This document shows, one piece after another, positions 45,093 through 54,125 of a stretch of 54,125 nucleotides of DNA. A program made the position numbers and the translations under genes. Source of the DNA: Adiantum capillus-veneris (Eukaryota; Streptophyta; Polypodiopsida; Polypodiales; Pteridaceae); contig JABFUD020000256.1 of assembly GCA_014529385.2 (NCBI GenBank), forward strand, positions 1 through 54,125, written 5' to 3'. The notes beneath the pieces are model-generated. The model ran no database searches and had not been told where the DNA came from. It saw only the letters and a list, made by a program, of their open reading frames with translations. How positions within the stretch are numbered: the first letter of the stretch is position 1; each line of letters begins with the position of its first letter.

Positions 45093-45311
45093 GATGAGTT
45101 TGTTTCATTGTGTCATAAGATCAAGGACTTGCCCACGAGAGGCATAAAGGTATACAAAACTGCGGAGTGCTTATATGAGCAAGACTACCTTGATGCATTG
45201 AGACCGACAAAAGTTTTTGTGCACAAGGGGTTGGAGATTTCTGCCACTAAAAAACCAGAGAACTACCATTGTTTTTTTTATAAAATGAATCTCTTACGTG
45301 GGTTGGGATGA
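45093..45311 (+). pseudogene. Exon-like piece of unknown gene
   Basis: A T-rich tract ending TTTTTTTTGTAG (to 45092) is followed by an open phase running Asp-Glu-Phe-Val-Ser-Leu-Cys-His-Lys-Ile-Lys-Asp-Leu-Pro to a stop at 45311. Upstream, GGATG followed by GTAAGC (45012) is a consensus donor, giving a possible 81-base intron. The upstream phase meets stops within about 15 codons, so the exon pair is either short or decayed. Composition is protein-like but the family is unknown. Confidence 0.3.
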
Positions 45312-45963
45312 GAAGGGAAGCAAGATGAGTCCCGTCAAATTCTCCGAGGAGTAAGATTTATGGCTTCGTGCTTTTGTATGTTTTTTGCCAACATCTTTTG
45401 GAATGATTGTCATGCTTGCGTTGAATCAAAAATTGTGGATTGTTGATCTAATATTGACTTACAATGTGGCCTTGAAAGAGGCTATTAGTCCAATGGCAAA
45501 GCTGCACTTGCATGTGTATTGGCGGTAGCTAGAGACATAAGTCAATTGCACAATCAATTGAGTGAACTCATGCATGAAAATGGGTGACACAATTGGTTAT
45601 TTCCATTTGCAATACCATTCTCAGCTTGGATTAGAGGTTGCATGACATTGTTGCATGTGATTGTGAGCAAACACTGTCAAGGCTTTGTAGGCCTATTATG
45701 ACCAACACCCAAAACAAGGCGTTCACAAAATGAAAAGACCAGATGCCAGCTATGGAAGGTGCAAAAGAGTAGTCCCACTTTGTTTACATGATGGGATGGA
45801 CCTTTGCAAGTGGTGGTGCCGGGCCATTTGGGTAGCATGTTGCTTTACATCACCCAAGAGTTACTAAGGTGAGCTTAGAGAGAGAGCGGCAAGGATATAC
45901 CCAAATGTTCATGTGGTGGCATTGATGTTTCTTTCTAGTACCCAAGCATAACTAGGGTGAGCT

Positions 45964-45965
<2 letters not shown>
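45312..45965. other. Intergenic DNA, nothing recognised
   Basis: No open frame with a domain. A short phrase, CACC--AG--TAA-TA-GGTGAGCTTA-AGAGAGAG, occurs near 45850 and again near 45938, leading into the GA tract. Confidence 0.4.

Positions 45966-45968
<3 letters not shown>

Positions 45969-46028
<60 letters not shown>
45969..46028. repeat. (GA)n microsatellite
   Basis: About 30 GA units. Confidence 0.97.
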
Positions 46029-46031
<3 letters not shown>

Positions 46032-46310
46032 TGAGGTTATACCCAAACGAGTGAATTGATGATCAGGGCATGTGGGTTGACACTGATAGATTGACCATGG
46101 AAAATTTATCATACCATGTATGTGTAGGGAAGGGTTTTTTTTCTAAAAGCCAAATAAACATATAAGTTAGGGGCAGCCCCCACTAATTTCCTCTTCTAAA
46201 ATTACAAGTAGAAGGTGGCATATCTATCTCACTTGAGGCACAAGGGTAAAATGGAAATTTGGAAGAGATTGGGACGTATTGAAAGGACATGAACATATAT
46301 TCTCTATATG

Positions 46311-46331
46311 AAACCTATATATGGCTATCTA

Positions 46332-46368
<37 letters not shown>

Positions 46369-46383
46369 CCATATATAGGGTTT
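46311..46383. repeat. Inverted repeat enclosing (TA)n, cruciform-prone
   Basis: AAACCTATATATGGCTAT (46311-46328) faces ATAGCCATATATAGGGTTT (46365-46383), a match broken by one extra base, around about 36 bases of mostly TA units. It may be a small foldback element or a microsatellite with duplicated flank. Confidence 0.85.
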
Positions 46384-46783
46384 GATGAATACATTAGATG
46401 TCAATGTTGGCTAGCCCAATATTTGTTCCCATCTAATGCCAATTGAAAGTTAGTCTTTGGTATTACAAGACCTAGATCCTTCTCACATAAATATAAATTT
46501 TATTTGTACTCACACGCTATCACAAGGATTATCTACTGAGTATTTCTTGATTTTTTTTCTCTTATGGTGTTAGAGTTATTTTCTCTTATGGTGCTAGGGT
46601 TATCTGAAGCTTAAGAATAAGGAGAATCCCATTAAGGTATATCGACATAAATTAATGACAAAAAACACAAAACAAGTTTTACTACACAACGTGTTTAACC
46701 ATAGTCTGTTTTCGAAGAACCATACAAAACCTTATATCTAAGATAGGAGTATAATTATCTATTTCACTATTGGTCTAATAAGC
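46384..46783. other. Intergenic DNA, nothing recognised
   Basis: AT-rich; TTATTTTCTCTTATGGTG-TAG occurs twice near 46555-46600 as a short duplication. Confidence 0.4.
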
Positions 46784-47040
46784 ATGAGAAGAGGGGGTCA
46801 TAATTATCATATACTAGTCATAAACAGGGGGGTTTTAAGACTCTCTACTTATCGGTGGCATGTTCTTTTCTATAAAGAGTGGGTCCCCCCAGGGGTTGAT
46901 TGGCCTTGCTTCTTGGACTACCTTGAGAGAGGGCTCTTTGAGGCTGAGGTAGAGGCATATCATGGTAAAGAGTTTTTCATTTCATAAAATTAATGTTTAA
47001 TGTAACGCTAATAATTGCTTGTATGCTTGTTTTGTAGTGC
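46784..47040 (+). pseudogene. Second exon-like piece of unknown gene
   Basis: The frame 46784-46987 contains Trp-Val-Pro-Pro-Gly-Val-Asp-Trp-Pro-Cys-Phe-Leu-Asp-Tyr-Leu-Glu. Candidate donors (GAG-GTAGAG, CATG-GTAAAG) lie near its end and a pyrimidine-rich acceptor (GCTTGTTTTGTAG) near 47037. It looks like coding sequence by composition, but I do not recognise it. It may belong with the piece at 45093-45311. Confidence 0.25.
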
Positions 47041-47412
47041 ATCACAAGAAGGGTAGAAAAAAAGGGGCAACACTCTATATGATGCTTTCACATTTGCAAA
47101 CTTCCTATCAAAAGGGGCCACGGAGAAGGTCGGATGTCATCTTTGGCATGCATTGATTGCAGCATGTGTGTGACAAGAGCAAGCTTTGGTTTGTTTTGAT
47201 ATGATGTAAAGAGACTGCTTCTCCCACGTGTGAAAGGGCATTTTGAAAGATGAGATGAATAAACGAATTCATGATGCTATTGTTGGTTAGGGGCTGATGG
47301 AAAAGGAGAAAAGGGTTCAGTTTACATGTATCCCAAATATGGTGCATTGTTCATGACTTGTGGTGCTACACATGAGGTTGCCATGGGTAAACAAAATCAT
47401 GAGGAACTTAGC
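47041..47412. other. Intergenic DNA before the retroposed element
   Basis: No recognised gene. An open minus frame (47347-47108) and a plus frame (from 47326) show no domain. Confidence 0.4.
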
Positions 47413-48501
47413 TTTTCTTTCATTTTCTTTTTTTCTTTGCCAAACTCACATTATGTGAGTGAATATATTAACATATCAAAAAGTGACAATTACAAAGTCC
47501 ATGCACCTCCCGTGCCATGGAACCTAGCAGAACCCATACAACCACAAGAACCATCACCTACATCGGTTGATAAAGGGTGCCACCCTGTAACAATAGAATT
47601 ACATTTCCAATAGCAATCCGGCCCTAGAGGTTGCCACCAATAAGGATGTCCTACCACTACATCCTCCTTGCCCTCCAAGCTAGATCCCAAGAAGCCTAAT
47701 AACTGTCGAGAGGGCGGGGCCCTTAGTCCACATCACCAAAGAGGATCTTCATCCAACTCCATCCAATGCAGACTGAACATGATACGAGCCAAACTAAAGA
47801 CCCTCCATCCCGTCGAGAAGCCACCGAATCAGATCCAAGCAGCCCGGTCCAGATCTGGGCAAGAGCCAGAACCCAACAGAACCACGGCAAGAACAAGAGC
47901 CATCATGAACTAACTCCCGACTCCCAGTCCAAAGACGGGCAAGAACCAGAGCCATCCTGAGCCACCAACCAATTGCAGGCAAACCGAAACGCAGAAAACC
48001 ACGCCTTGACAAGGGCCACGCCCATCCGAAGAGAATCACGGACTTGACCAAAGCCCTGCCATCGAACAATGCCAAACCATAGAAGATCCAGAATCCAGAG
48101 CACCAAATCTAGAGACGCCAAGCCACCGAAGGCCATTCCAACCAACCCATGGCGAGTGGTTCGTCCTCTGCAAGAGGACCAGCTGCCGCCCAGATCAATA
48201 GCAAAAAAAAAAAGACCTTCACCACCTCAAGCCGCCATTGTAAGGCAGGAGCGTCGGGAGCTCCACCCCAGGAGCTCCCCTGCTCCCAGGCCACGCCATC
48301 CTCACCATGAGAGCCTCTGCGCCTCAGGCACGCGCAAAACTTTTCCATGGCTCTACGAAGAACCTCCAGCAAGCCCACCTATGGGCCCCCCAACCCCTGT
48401 GCAGCCGCTGCAGCTATCCTTCGCAACGCCAAAGCAAAGCCGAGCTAGTTCCTTCACGCGGACGCATCGCGAAGCAAAACCCTTTTTTCTTTCATTTTCT
48501 T
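47413..48501 (-). mobile_element. Retroposed GC-rich sequence with a 17-bp target-site duplication
   Basis: The 17 bases TTTTCTTTCATTTTCTT occur at 47413-47429 and again at 48485-48501. Between them lies about 1.05 kb, abruptly GC-rich on the right half. On the minus strand it ends in an A-rich tail (CAAAGAAAAA, 47439-47430). Variable-length target duplication plus an A-tail is the mark of LINE-machinery retroposition. No reverse transcriptase is present, so it is a truncated LINE, a SINE-like element or a processed transcript. Minus frames at 48378-48109, 48145-47903, 48075-47794 and 47690-47490 are open but unrecognised. A small hairpin (ACTCACA/TGTGAGT) lies near 47443-47459. Confidence 0.7.
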
Positions 48502-50212
48502 AATAAGATAAGATTCACATAATGTACTCAAAGTTATTGCATTTTCCATCTTCTCTCAAAATGTTTTTGAATTTTAATTCTCTTCTTTTGTATTGTAGAG
48601 AAAGGAGTTTCTCAGTAAATTTTATTTTTGGTCTACTAAAATGATTTTCTCTCTTTAGAATTTATCATTTTAATGAAAGAAAATTTAAAAAATAATAAAA
48701 GAACTAATAAGTTTAAATGGATAGTAAAATGTATGTTAGGACTTGAGAGCTCCAAAATGTGAATGTATTTTATACAAAATTTGATAAGGATTCAATTAGG
48801 ATTTTACGGGACGAAAATGAGATATTTCCTAAGCCAAGAGGGATCTCGAAAGGCTTTGAAAATCGATAGTATGGCTAACCAAAAGGTGAAAATTGGAGCC
48901 AATGTGTTATATGCAAACCTAAAGCTATGTGAAAAAAAGAGATGTGGTCCACAGGCCTCCCATCCCATGTAGGAGAGAAGGTAAAAGGAGTAGTTTGACT
49001 TAGTGTGAGTATTTTTAAAATAACTAAAAGATTAATGTGTCTTTGAAAAAATGGGGTACCTTATCCTACTAAAAACCCTCAAATGGACAACTTTCATGTT
49101 CATAGTTTTTTTATTTGAAGACTACAAATGGGAGATTTTTTTTTGTTTTTCTATGGGTATGCACTAGAGAGAGCAAGGATACTTATATTTACTGACTCTT
49201 GAAGCTCCATGCAATTCTCAATCTTTCTTAAGGCCCATCACCCTCTCCCTCCCCGCCCTCTCTCTCTCTCTCTCTCTCTCACACAAGAGTGTCTATGGCT
49301 AATTATACTACTTATGTTGATTAACAATGGAATAGGTTATTACTTCTTAATGCTTATGTACTTCTCTTTTTCAACGTGAGTTCTTACTTAATCTTTGCAA
49401 ATCTTATCACTATACAACATCAACAAATTTCTATGGCATGGCCAACCAAGTTTACCTCGACATAACGTACAAGAGATGTTTTCCATAATGTTGCGCTATT
49501 AAAAACCCATATTGGAGCTTATTTTTGAAGCGCATACAAAGTTCCACATGTGCTCTAAATAGTTGGTGGGAGCATGCCTTCAAGAGGTTCTAAAGTTTCG
49601 AACTCCTGCAAATACTATGTGTGACGGGGCTGTAAGGGTGGGTTCAGACTAGAAGGGTGAAAGAAAAGCACCTTTTCACCACTTCGAGGCAGAACACGCG
49701 AGAGCTCACCTCTTTCGCTGCCCTAGTGTTCACATTATGCGGTAGCCATTTCAAGTCCCTTTGCTTACATGGAAATGCACCATAGGCTGGATAGGAAAGT
49801 TGTCAGGGTGGAAGTGGCGAGGGGGGAAGGAGGGGTCGGAAGAGAAATGGGGTAAGGTGGAAGATAAAAAAGCGTTCTCTTCCTTGACGTGGTTGCCCTG
49901 TCGATAGCTTCCACCGCCCTATGTGAACAAGGCAAGGAAAGAGAGATTTTCTCGTTGGCTCGTAGCAAAAGAAAAGCACTTTCATCGCCAATGTGAACCA
50001 GCCTAAGAGCCGCTTGAAGGTTTTTTTTTTGGGGCACTTCAAGTTCACAGTTGGAGCCTGGATAGTAGACTACGTCAAAAAGTTCGGACTTCGATCGGTG
50101 TGCACGAGCCGTGTGAGATGCGCGTGAGAGAGAGCTCAAAAAATGGGCGACGCGTGTCCGCGTCGGTGAGAGGGGGGAGAGAGAGAGTGTGTGTGCGTGC
50201 GTGTGTGGAGGG
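48502..50212. other. Intergenic DNA and upstream region of the 50213 gene
   Basis: AT-rich until about 49230, then a CT microsatellite (49257-49281) and more GC-rich sequence. Minus frames at 49765-50247 are rich in Ser, Leu and Pro without a domain. The last 150 bases before 50213 are GA/GT-rich, like a plant 5' leader. No clear TATA box was picked out. Confidence 0.4.
49257..49281. repeat. (CT)n microsatellite
   Basis: About 12 CT units. Confidence 0.95.
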
Positions 50213-50297
50213 ATGGCTGCAGACCTCGCGGTGGCTTTGATGATCACAGGCTTCGCCCTTTACCACAAGATGCTATGGGCAGCAGTGTGCGAGGTTA

Positions 50298-50344
<47 letters not shown>

Positions 50345-50865
50345 TGGCGATGCTCTCTGTCTCTCTCTCTCTCTCAAGCTCTCGTTTGTCTATATGCAGG
50401 CCATTACTTGGGGCGTGCACCGACCCACCGAGGAAGTCATGCTGACAGGAGCCGCAGCCCTCACAGCAGCATGGCTATTGAGGTCCCGAGCCTGCGCAGG
50501 CTACACGCTTCTCATGCTGCTCCTCCCTTACACGCTCGCCTTCGAGTTTTGCTCGTGGGAGTTCCCAACTCACTTTTGGCCCTTGCGGGAACGCCCTCCT
50601 CCCTTCCGGCCCTCATTTCCGTCCGTGGGAACGCAATCTTAGAGTCCACTGGCCTTGGTGGGCTCTCATGTTGGCCATTTTCCTTGTCCTTGCTCACCTC
50701 CCCTCATTAGTAAGACGACGAAGAAGGCAACGTCCCCATGCCCCTCCTCCGCAAGTTCCAAACGACCCTATTACATGGATATGCCCTGAGTGTCACCTTT
50801 GTAACGGCGTTTTCTTCACCGCTTGTGAGCAATGCCATACAATTCTGCCTCCTAATAATCAATAA
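50213..50865 (+). CDS. Small polytopic membrane protein with C-terminal RanBP2-type zinc finger (three-exon model)
   Basis: Proposed exons: 50213-50293, 50400-50554 and 50643-50865, 152 residues, ending at TAA. Intron 1 (50294-50399) is GTTAGC...ATGCAG with a long CT tract, in phase 0. Intron 2 (50555-50642, 88 bases, GTGGGA...CTTAG) has a weak donor but joins the two frames exactly. Start 50213 is chosen for its context (GGGATGGC). Hydrophobic segments lie at about residues 4-24, 38-54, 61-77 and 82-102, then a five-Arg stop-transfer stretch (103-107), a Pro-rich linker and the zinc finger W124-x-C126-x2-C129-x3-N133-x6-C140-x2-C143. This fits the RanBP2 consensus exactly; such fingers bind Ran, ubiquitin or single-stranded RNA. 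Four-span proteins with such a tail are unfamiliar to me. Without intron 2 the protein would stop at 50642 after 107 residues. Confidence 0.6.
50294..50399 (+). other. Intron 1 with a (CT)n tract
   Basis: Starts GTTAGC after GAG and ends TATATGCAG. About 20 CT units (50302-50341) and a second CT patch supply the pyrimidine tract. The phase is 0 on both sides. Confidence 0.65.
50555..50642 (+). other. Possible intron 2, retained in the alternative reading
   Basis: GTGGGAG...CAATCTTAG. It contains the in-frame TAG (50640-50642) that ends the shorter reading. Removing it restores a hydrophobic segment and the zinc-finger frame. The donor is poor, so a frameshift or sequencing slip is the competing explanation. 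Confidence 0.45.
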
Positions 50866-50867
50866 AT
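50860..50867 (+). terminator. AATAAA overlapping the stop codon
   Basis: The stop codon region reads CAATAAATTTC, so a canonical polyadenylation hexamer overlaps TAA. It may be coincidental because the signal would normally lie further downstream. Confidence 0.3.
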
Positions 50868-50949
50868 TTCACACTTATAGTCTCTTGCTCACTTTTAAAG
50901 CCGTAAAAGAACTAACTAGTATGCCATGATTACTTTATAGGAATGGTTC

Positions 50950-53900
50950 AACTCAAGTCAAATTCATGAATTTAATATGCTCCAATGAAAGGGCATACTT
51001 CTAATGCATCCATCCCAAAATAATCTGTCAAATTGAATGTGCCTTGCTCCAAATCCACAATGATCTGATATGGTCCAATGTACTATAATTTGAGCTTACC
51101 AAGATGTTGACCCAGCTTTGAGCTATATGCATAACCCAATCATCACTTTAAACACTTTAAACTTCACATGTCTATTCACCCAAGCTTGTGGACATTTTTG
51201 CATGACTTCCACTATGTAAGAGTTGATAACCCGATCCCTCTCCAACTTTAGTAACTGATTTCTTCTATGCTCAAAGGATTCTTCTCGACTCATTCGATGC
51301 TCTACTGCTATCCTTAGACTAGGAACAAGATACTCCATGGGCACTACTATCTCTAGACTCTACACTAGCCTGAAAGGAGCCATCCTTGTTGCAACTTTAT
51401 AGGCTGTCCTAAAGGACCATAACACAGAAGCAAGCTTACCATCCCAATCTTCTTATTGTCAGACACAATCTTCTTTAGAATCTTCAACAACACCTTATTA
51501 GAACTTTTTGCCTATTCGTTTGCCTACGAATGATACGGTGTCGACTTCTTATGAATCATCATGTGTGTAGTATTCAAATATTCAATAATTGAATTTAGAA
51601 AATGTCCCCGATCAAAAACCAATTCAATTGAATAGCCAAATCTCGTCATATTTCGTTACAGAAATCTTGCTACATTAGTTGCCTTATTATCTTTCAATGC
51701 TTTTGCCTCCACCCATTTTGTAGCATAATATGTAGCACCAATATGTATCTCCCAGTACTCACGGCCTTATGCTTAATGGGTGGACAAAGTCGAGCCCCCA
51801 TTTTTGAAATGGCTCCAAAAAAATAACCGGATGATCTGACATCCGATCGGTGGGTCCTGTTTGACTTGTTTTTTGACACTGCAAACATCCTTTAACATAC
51901 ATATGTGCATCTTTGGCACCATAGACCATCCTACATTATCTTTTTACGTGTTATTTCTCATGAGAAAGCTCCTCCCGAGCTTTCATAATGGACCTCCCTT
52001 AGCATCGCATTTTGCTCCTCATTATACAGTGCACCAAAAATCACCAAAAATGGTCGAGTCCTTAAAACAAACTTCCTCCTTTGGTCCACTATCAACCCCT
52101 TTGGAATTACCCAACCTACTAAAAAAAAAGCCAAAAACTGATCATACCATCCCTCATTTTTCACTTGGGCACTTTGATCATGAACATTGAATATGTGAGC
52201 ATCAAGTAACTCATCGAAAATTCCTTCAGGTGGCTCACCATGCTCGATCCTGCTTAAAAATTCTGCCACAACATGCAACCTTCATGGTGTATGGACAATA
52301 AGAAAATCAAACTCTTTCAATAATAACATCTATCTTGCCAATCTTCCAGCTAGTTGAGGTTTTTTGATAAGATACAAAAATGCCTGATGATCCACATAAA
52401 ATTACTCTATTGCTCAAAAGTAATGATGGACAACATAAACCATTCCCAAGGCTTCTCGTTCAATCACTAAGTAATTCTTCTTTGCTGATGAAAGTAGCTT
52501 ACTTGCATAATAAATGGGTCTGAACCATATTTCCCTTACTTCTTGCAGTAAAAATGCTCCTACTGCAACATCCAAAGCATCAACAAAAACATGAAAAGGA
52601 AATTCCCAGTTTGGGAGCTGCAATATAGGGGATGCCACCAACATTTTTTTTAGCACCTTGAATGATTTATCCTGTGCAGGTACCCAAACAAAATTGACAT
52701 CCTTCTTTTGTGAGATGTGACAATGGTGTCATAACATCCACTAGGTACCGTAAATTTTGGCTATGCCATTTAATCTGCCCATTAAACCTCTGCAACTCTT
52801 TCAAATTCTTTGGTATGAGACCCTTCTAAATTATTCCAATCTTATCAGCATCAATAGAAATACTCTCTGTTGGAATCACATTTCCCAACAACTTTCCTCT
52901 TCTCACTGCAATAGCACACTTAAGGGGATTTAAAGACATCCAAAACATCCAACAACGGATAAAACATTTCCTTAAATGCTCCAAATGTTCCAACTTCCTG
53001 CCATATACACATAATTCATCCATGTACACCTTCATGAAATCTATCAAGTATGGTTTGAAAGTCTTATTTGCTGCCTTTGCATACTCTGAGCTCCATTTTT
53101 CAATCCAAAGCTCATTACCGCATAGGCAAAAGCTCCCCATTCTATAATGAATGCCGTTTTTGGAATATCCACCTTTGCCATTGAAGTAGGATTATACCCA
53201 AAAAAACACATCTAAAAAGTCATACATCTCTTTGCCTACAACCTCATCTGAGAGAGTATCAATAAAGGGTGATGGAAATGGATTTGATATTGTGGCAACA
53301 TTTAATTTTTTATAATCCACACATATCCTTAGCTTTCTTGACTTTTGGGCACCACCACAATGGGTGAAACCATTCTGCTGACTGCATTGGTTTTATAAAT
53401 CCTACATTTAACAAATTATCTAATTACTCCTTAACTTGCTTTGTATAGTTAGGATTCATTTCGTACCTCTACAGAATCTTTGGGACAACAACCTTCTTTA
53501 GATTACTAATATTGACATATTTTTGGATCCATCTCTAGCATATCAAATACTCCCAAAAAAAACATCTCTAAACTCCACCAATAATGCCCGCAACTGCTTC
53601 TTAAAGTCTTCATCAATGTGAACACTTACCTTGACAATATTTGGCACTTCCTTAGGTTGCCAAATTCAAGTCCTAAAGATCATCCTCTTGAACTCGAGCA
53701 ATCTGCTCCATAGTGTGCTCATACACCACTTTTTCCTTTTTGACTGCCTCTTTCGGATCGGCTTTTGATTCTTGAATATTCAACTCTTGGCCTATCAGCT
53801 CCTCCTTTGTGACCTGCTAAAATCCTCCCCATCCAACTTCTTTACATTCTCACTCTAACAAAAATTCATTTCCGTTTTTCTCATCATCCAATAACTATCT

Positions 53901-54125
53901 ATAATTTTTGCAACATCAATTTCAAATATAGGAATGAAACTTGGGTTTGACGAAGAAAAAGATCCTCTTCATCATCTATAATATCCAGTGCCATTGGATG
54001 GGATGCGCGTATAATGGTTTAATGGTTTTTATTTGATCCACTTGCTTGATTTTCCTTCTTTCATGCTCACACGCTGACTACGGTTTTTCCCCTTCTTGAA
54101 AGTCCACCAAACTTATAATTCTCAA
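50950..54125 (-). pseudogene. Degraded Ty3/gypsy pol (RT, RNase H, integrase), antisense, runs off the window
   Basis: Minus-strand motifs in gypsy order from right to left. About 53440-53290: the RT entry region with Asn-Pro-Asn-Tyr, a Leu-x-x-Gly-Phe-Ile block and a Pro-Lys string. 53140-52826: Tyr-Leu-Ile-Asp-Phe, Val-Tyr-Met-Asp-Glu in place of YxDD, and Asn-Pro-Leu-Lys-Cys. 52656-52414: RNase H with Phe-Val-Asp-Ala, Val-Gly-Ala-Phe-Leu, Pro-Ile-Tyr-Tyr-Ala-Ser-Lys and Ile-Glu-Arg-Glu-Ala-Leu. 52278-51958: Val-Ala-Glu-Phe-Leu-Ser-Arg-Ile and a His/Cys linker. 51760-51400: integrase core pieces (Tyr-Ala-Thr-Lys-Trp-Val-Glu-Ala, Arg-Phe-Gly-Tyr, Pro-Tyr-His). 51344-51123: Glu-Tyr-Leu-Val-Pro-Ser-Leu-Arg-Ile, the usual region after integrase. 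Stops and frameshifts are frequent. The RT motif has lost its second catalytic Asp. Confidence 0.85.

Noticed and set aside
48069-48503. 144-codon Pro/Arg-rich plus-strand frame
   Set aside because: Antisense to the inferred retroposed element. The openness follows from GC-rich composition, and no domain was seen.
49765-50247. 160-codon minus frame rich in Ser, Leu and Pro
   Set aside because: Overlaps the GA/GT-rich leader of the 50213 gene in antisense; composition-driven.

Overview
This window looks like repeat-rich nuclear DNA of a land plant. The evidence is GT-AG introns with pyrimidine-rich tracts, long GA/CT, CA and AT microsatellites, Ty1/copia and Ty3/gypsy LTR retrotransposons primed by plant-type initiator-Met and Asp tRNAs, and hAT and Mutator-like DNA transposon remains. 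I cannot name the species. A non-seed plant such as a fern is only a weak guess. No bacterial-type operons, rRNA, tRNA genes or CRISPR arrays are visible.

Layout. 1-5.9 kb: a 231-bp tandem duplication with an expanded CA tract, an antisense MAPKKK-like kinase pseudogene (about 2.24-2.42 kb) and AT-rich DNA. 6.2-10.3 kb: a decayed hAT-type element, with a DUF659-type transposase remnant on the minus strand between inverted end sequences. 11.1-35.7 kb: a nested stack of LTR retrotransposons. An old gag-protease element (G0, plus strand, about 11.08-20.13 kb) was split by a 4.9-kb copia element (C1, 11715-16630, minus strand, TSD CATGT). The head of G0's 3' LTR then received a 3.1-kb coding-poor LTR element (N1, 20166-23284) and, 5 bp further on, a 12.0-kb element (G1, 23295-35327, 961-bp LTRs, TSD GACAC). 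G0 and G1 belong to one family that keeps gag, a retropepsin and a W-x-P-K repeat region but shows no reverse transcriptase or integrase. G1's 5' leader carries an array of perfect 20-24 bp palindromes, the most striking structure in the window.

36-40 kb: a Mutator-like element with about 380-bp inverted ends enclosing degenerate coding pieces, one with a TATA box. 41.4 kb: a candidate copia PPT/LTR start. 42.5-44.4 kb: a degraded antisense copia pol. 44.8-47.1 kb: exon-like pieces of unknown origin. 47.4-48.5 kb: a retroposed GC-rich sequence with a 17-bp target-site duplication. 50.2-50.9 kb: the best host-gene candidate, a small multi-exon gene for a polytopic membrane protein ending in a RanBP2-type zinc finger. 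50.95-54.1 kb: a degenerate antisense Ty3/gypsy pol that runs off the window.

There is no pathway-like gene set. The elements are linked by insertion history, and G0/G1 would need reverse transcriptase and integrase supplied in trans. Percent identities and boundaries were read by eye; no alignment or database search was run.
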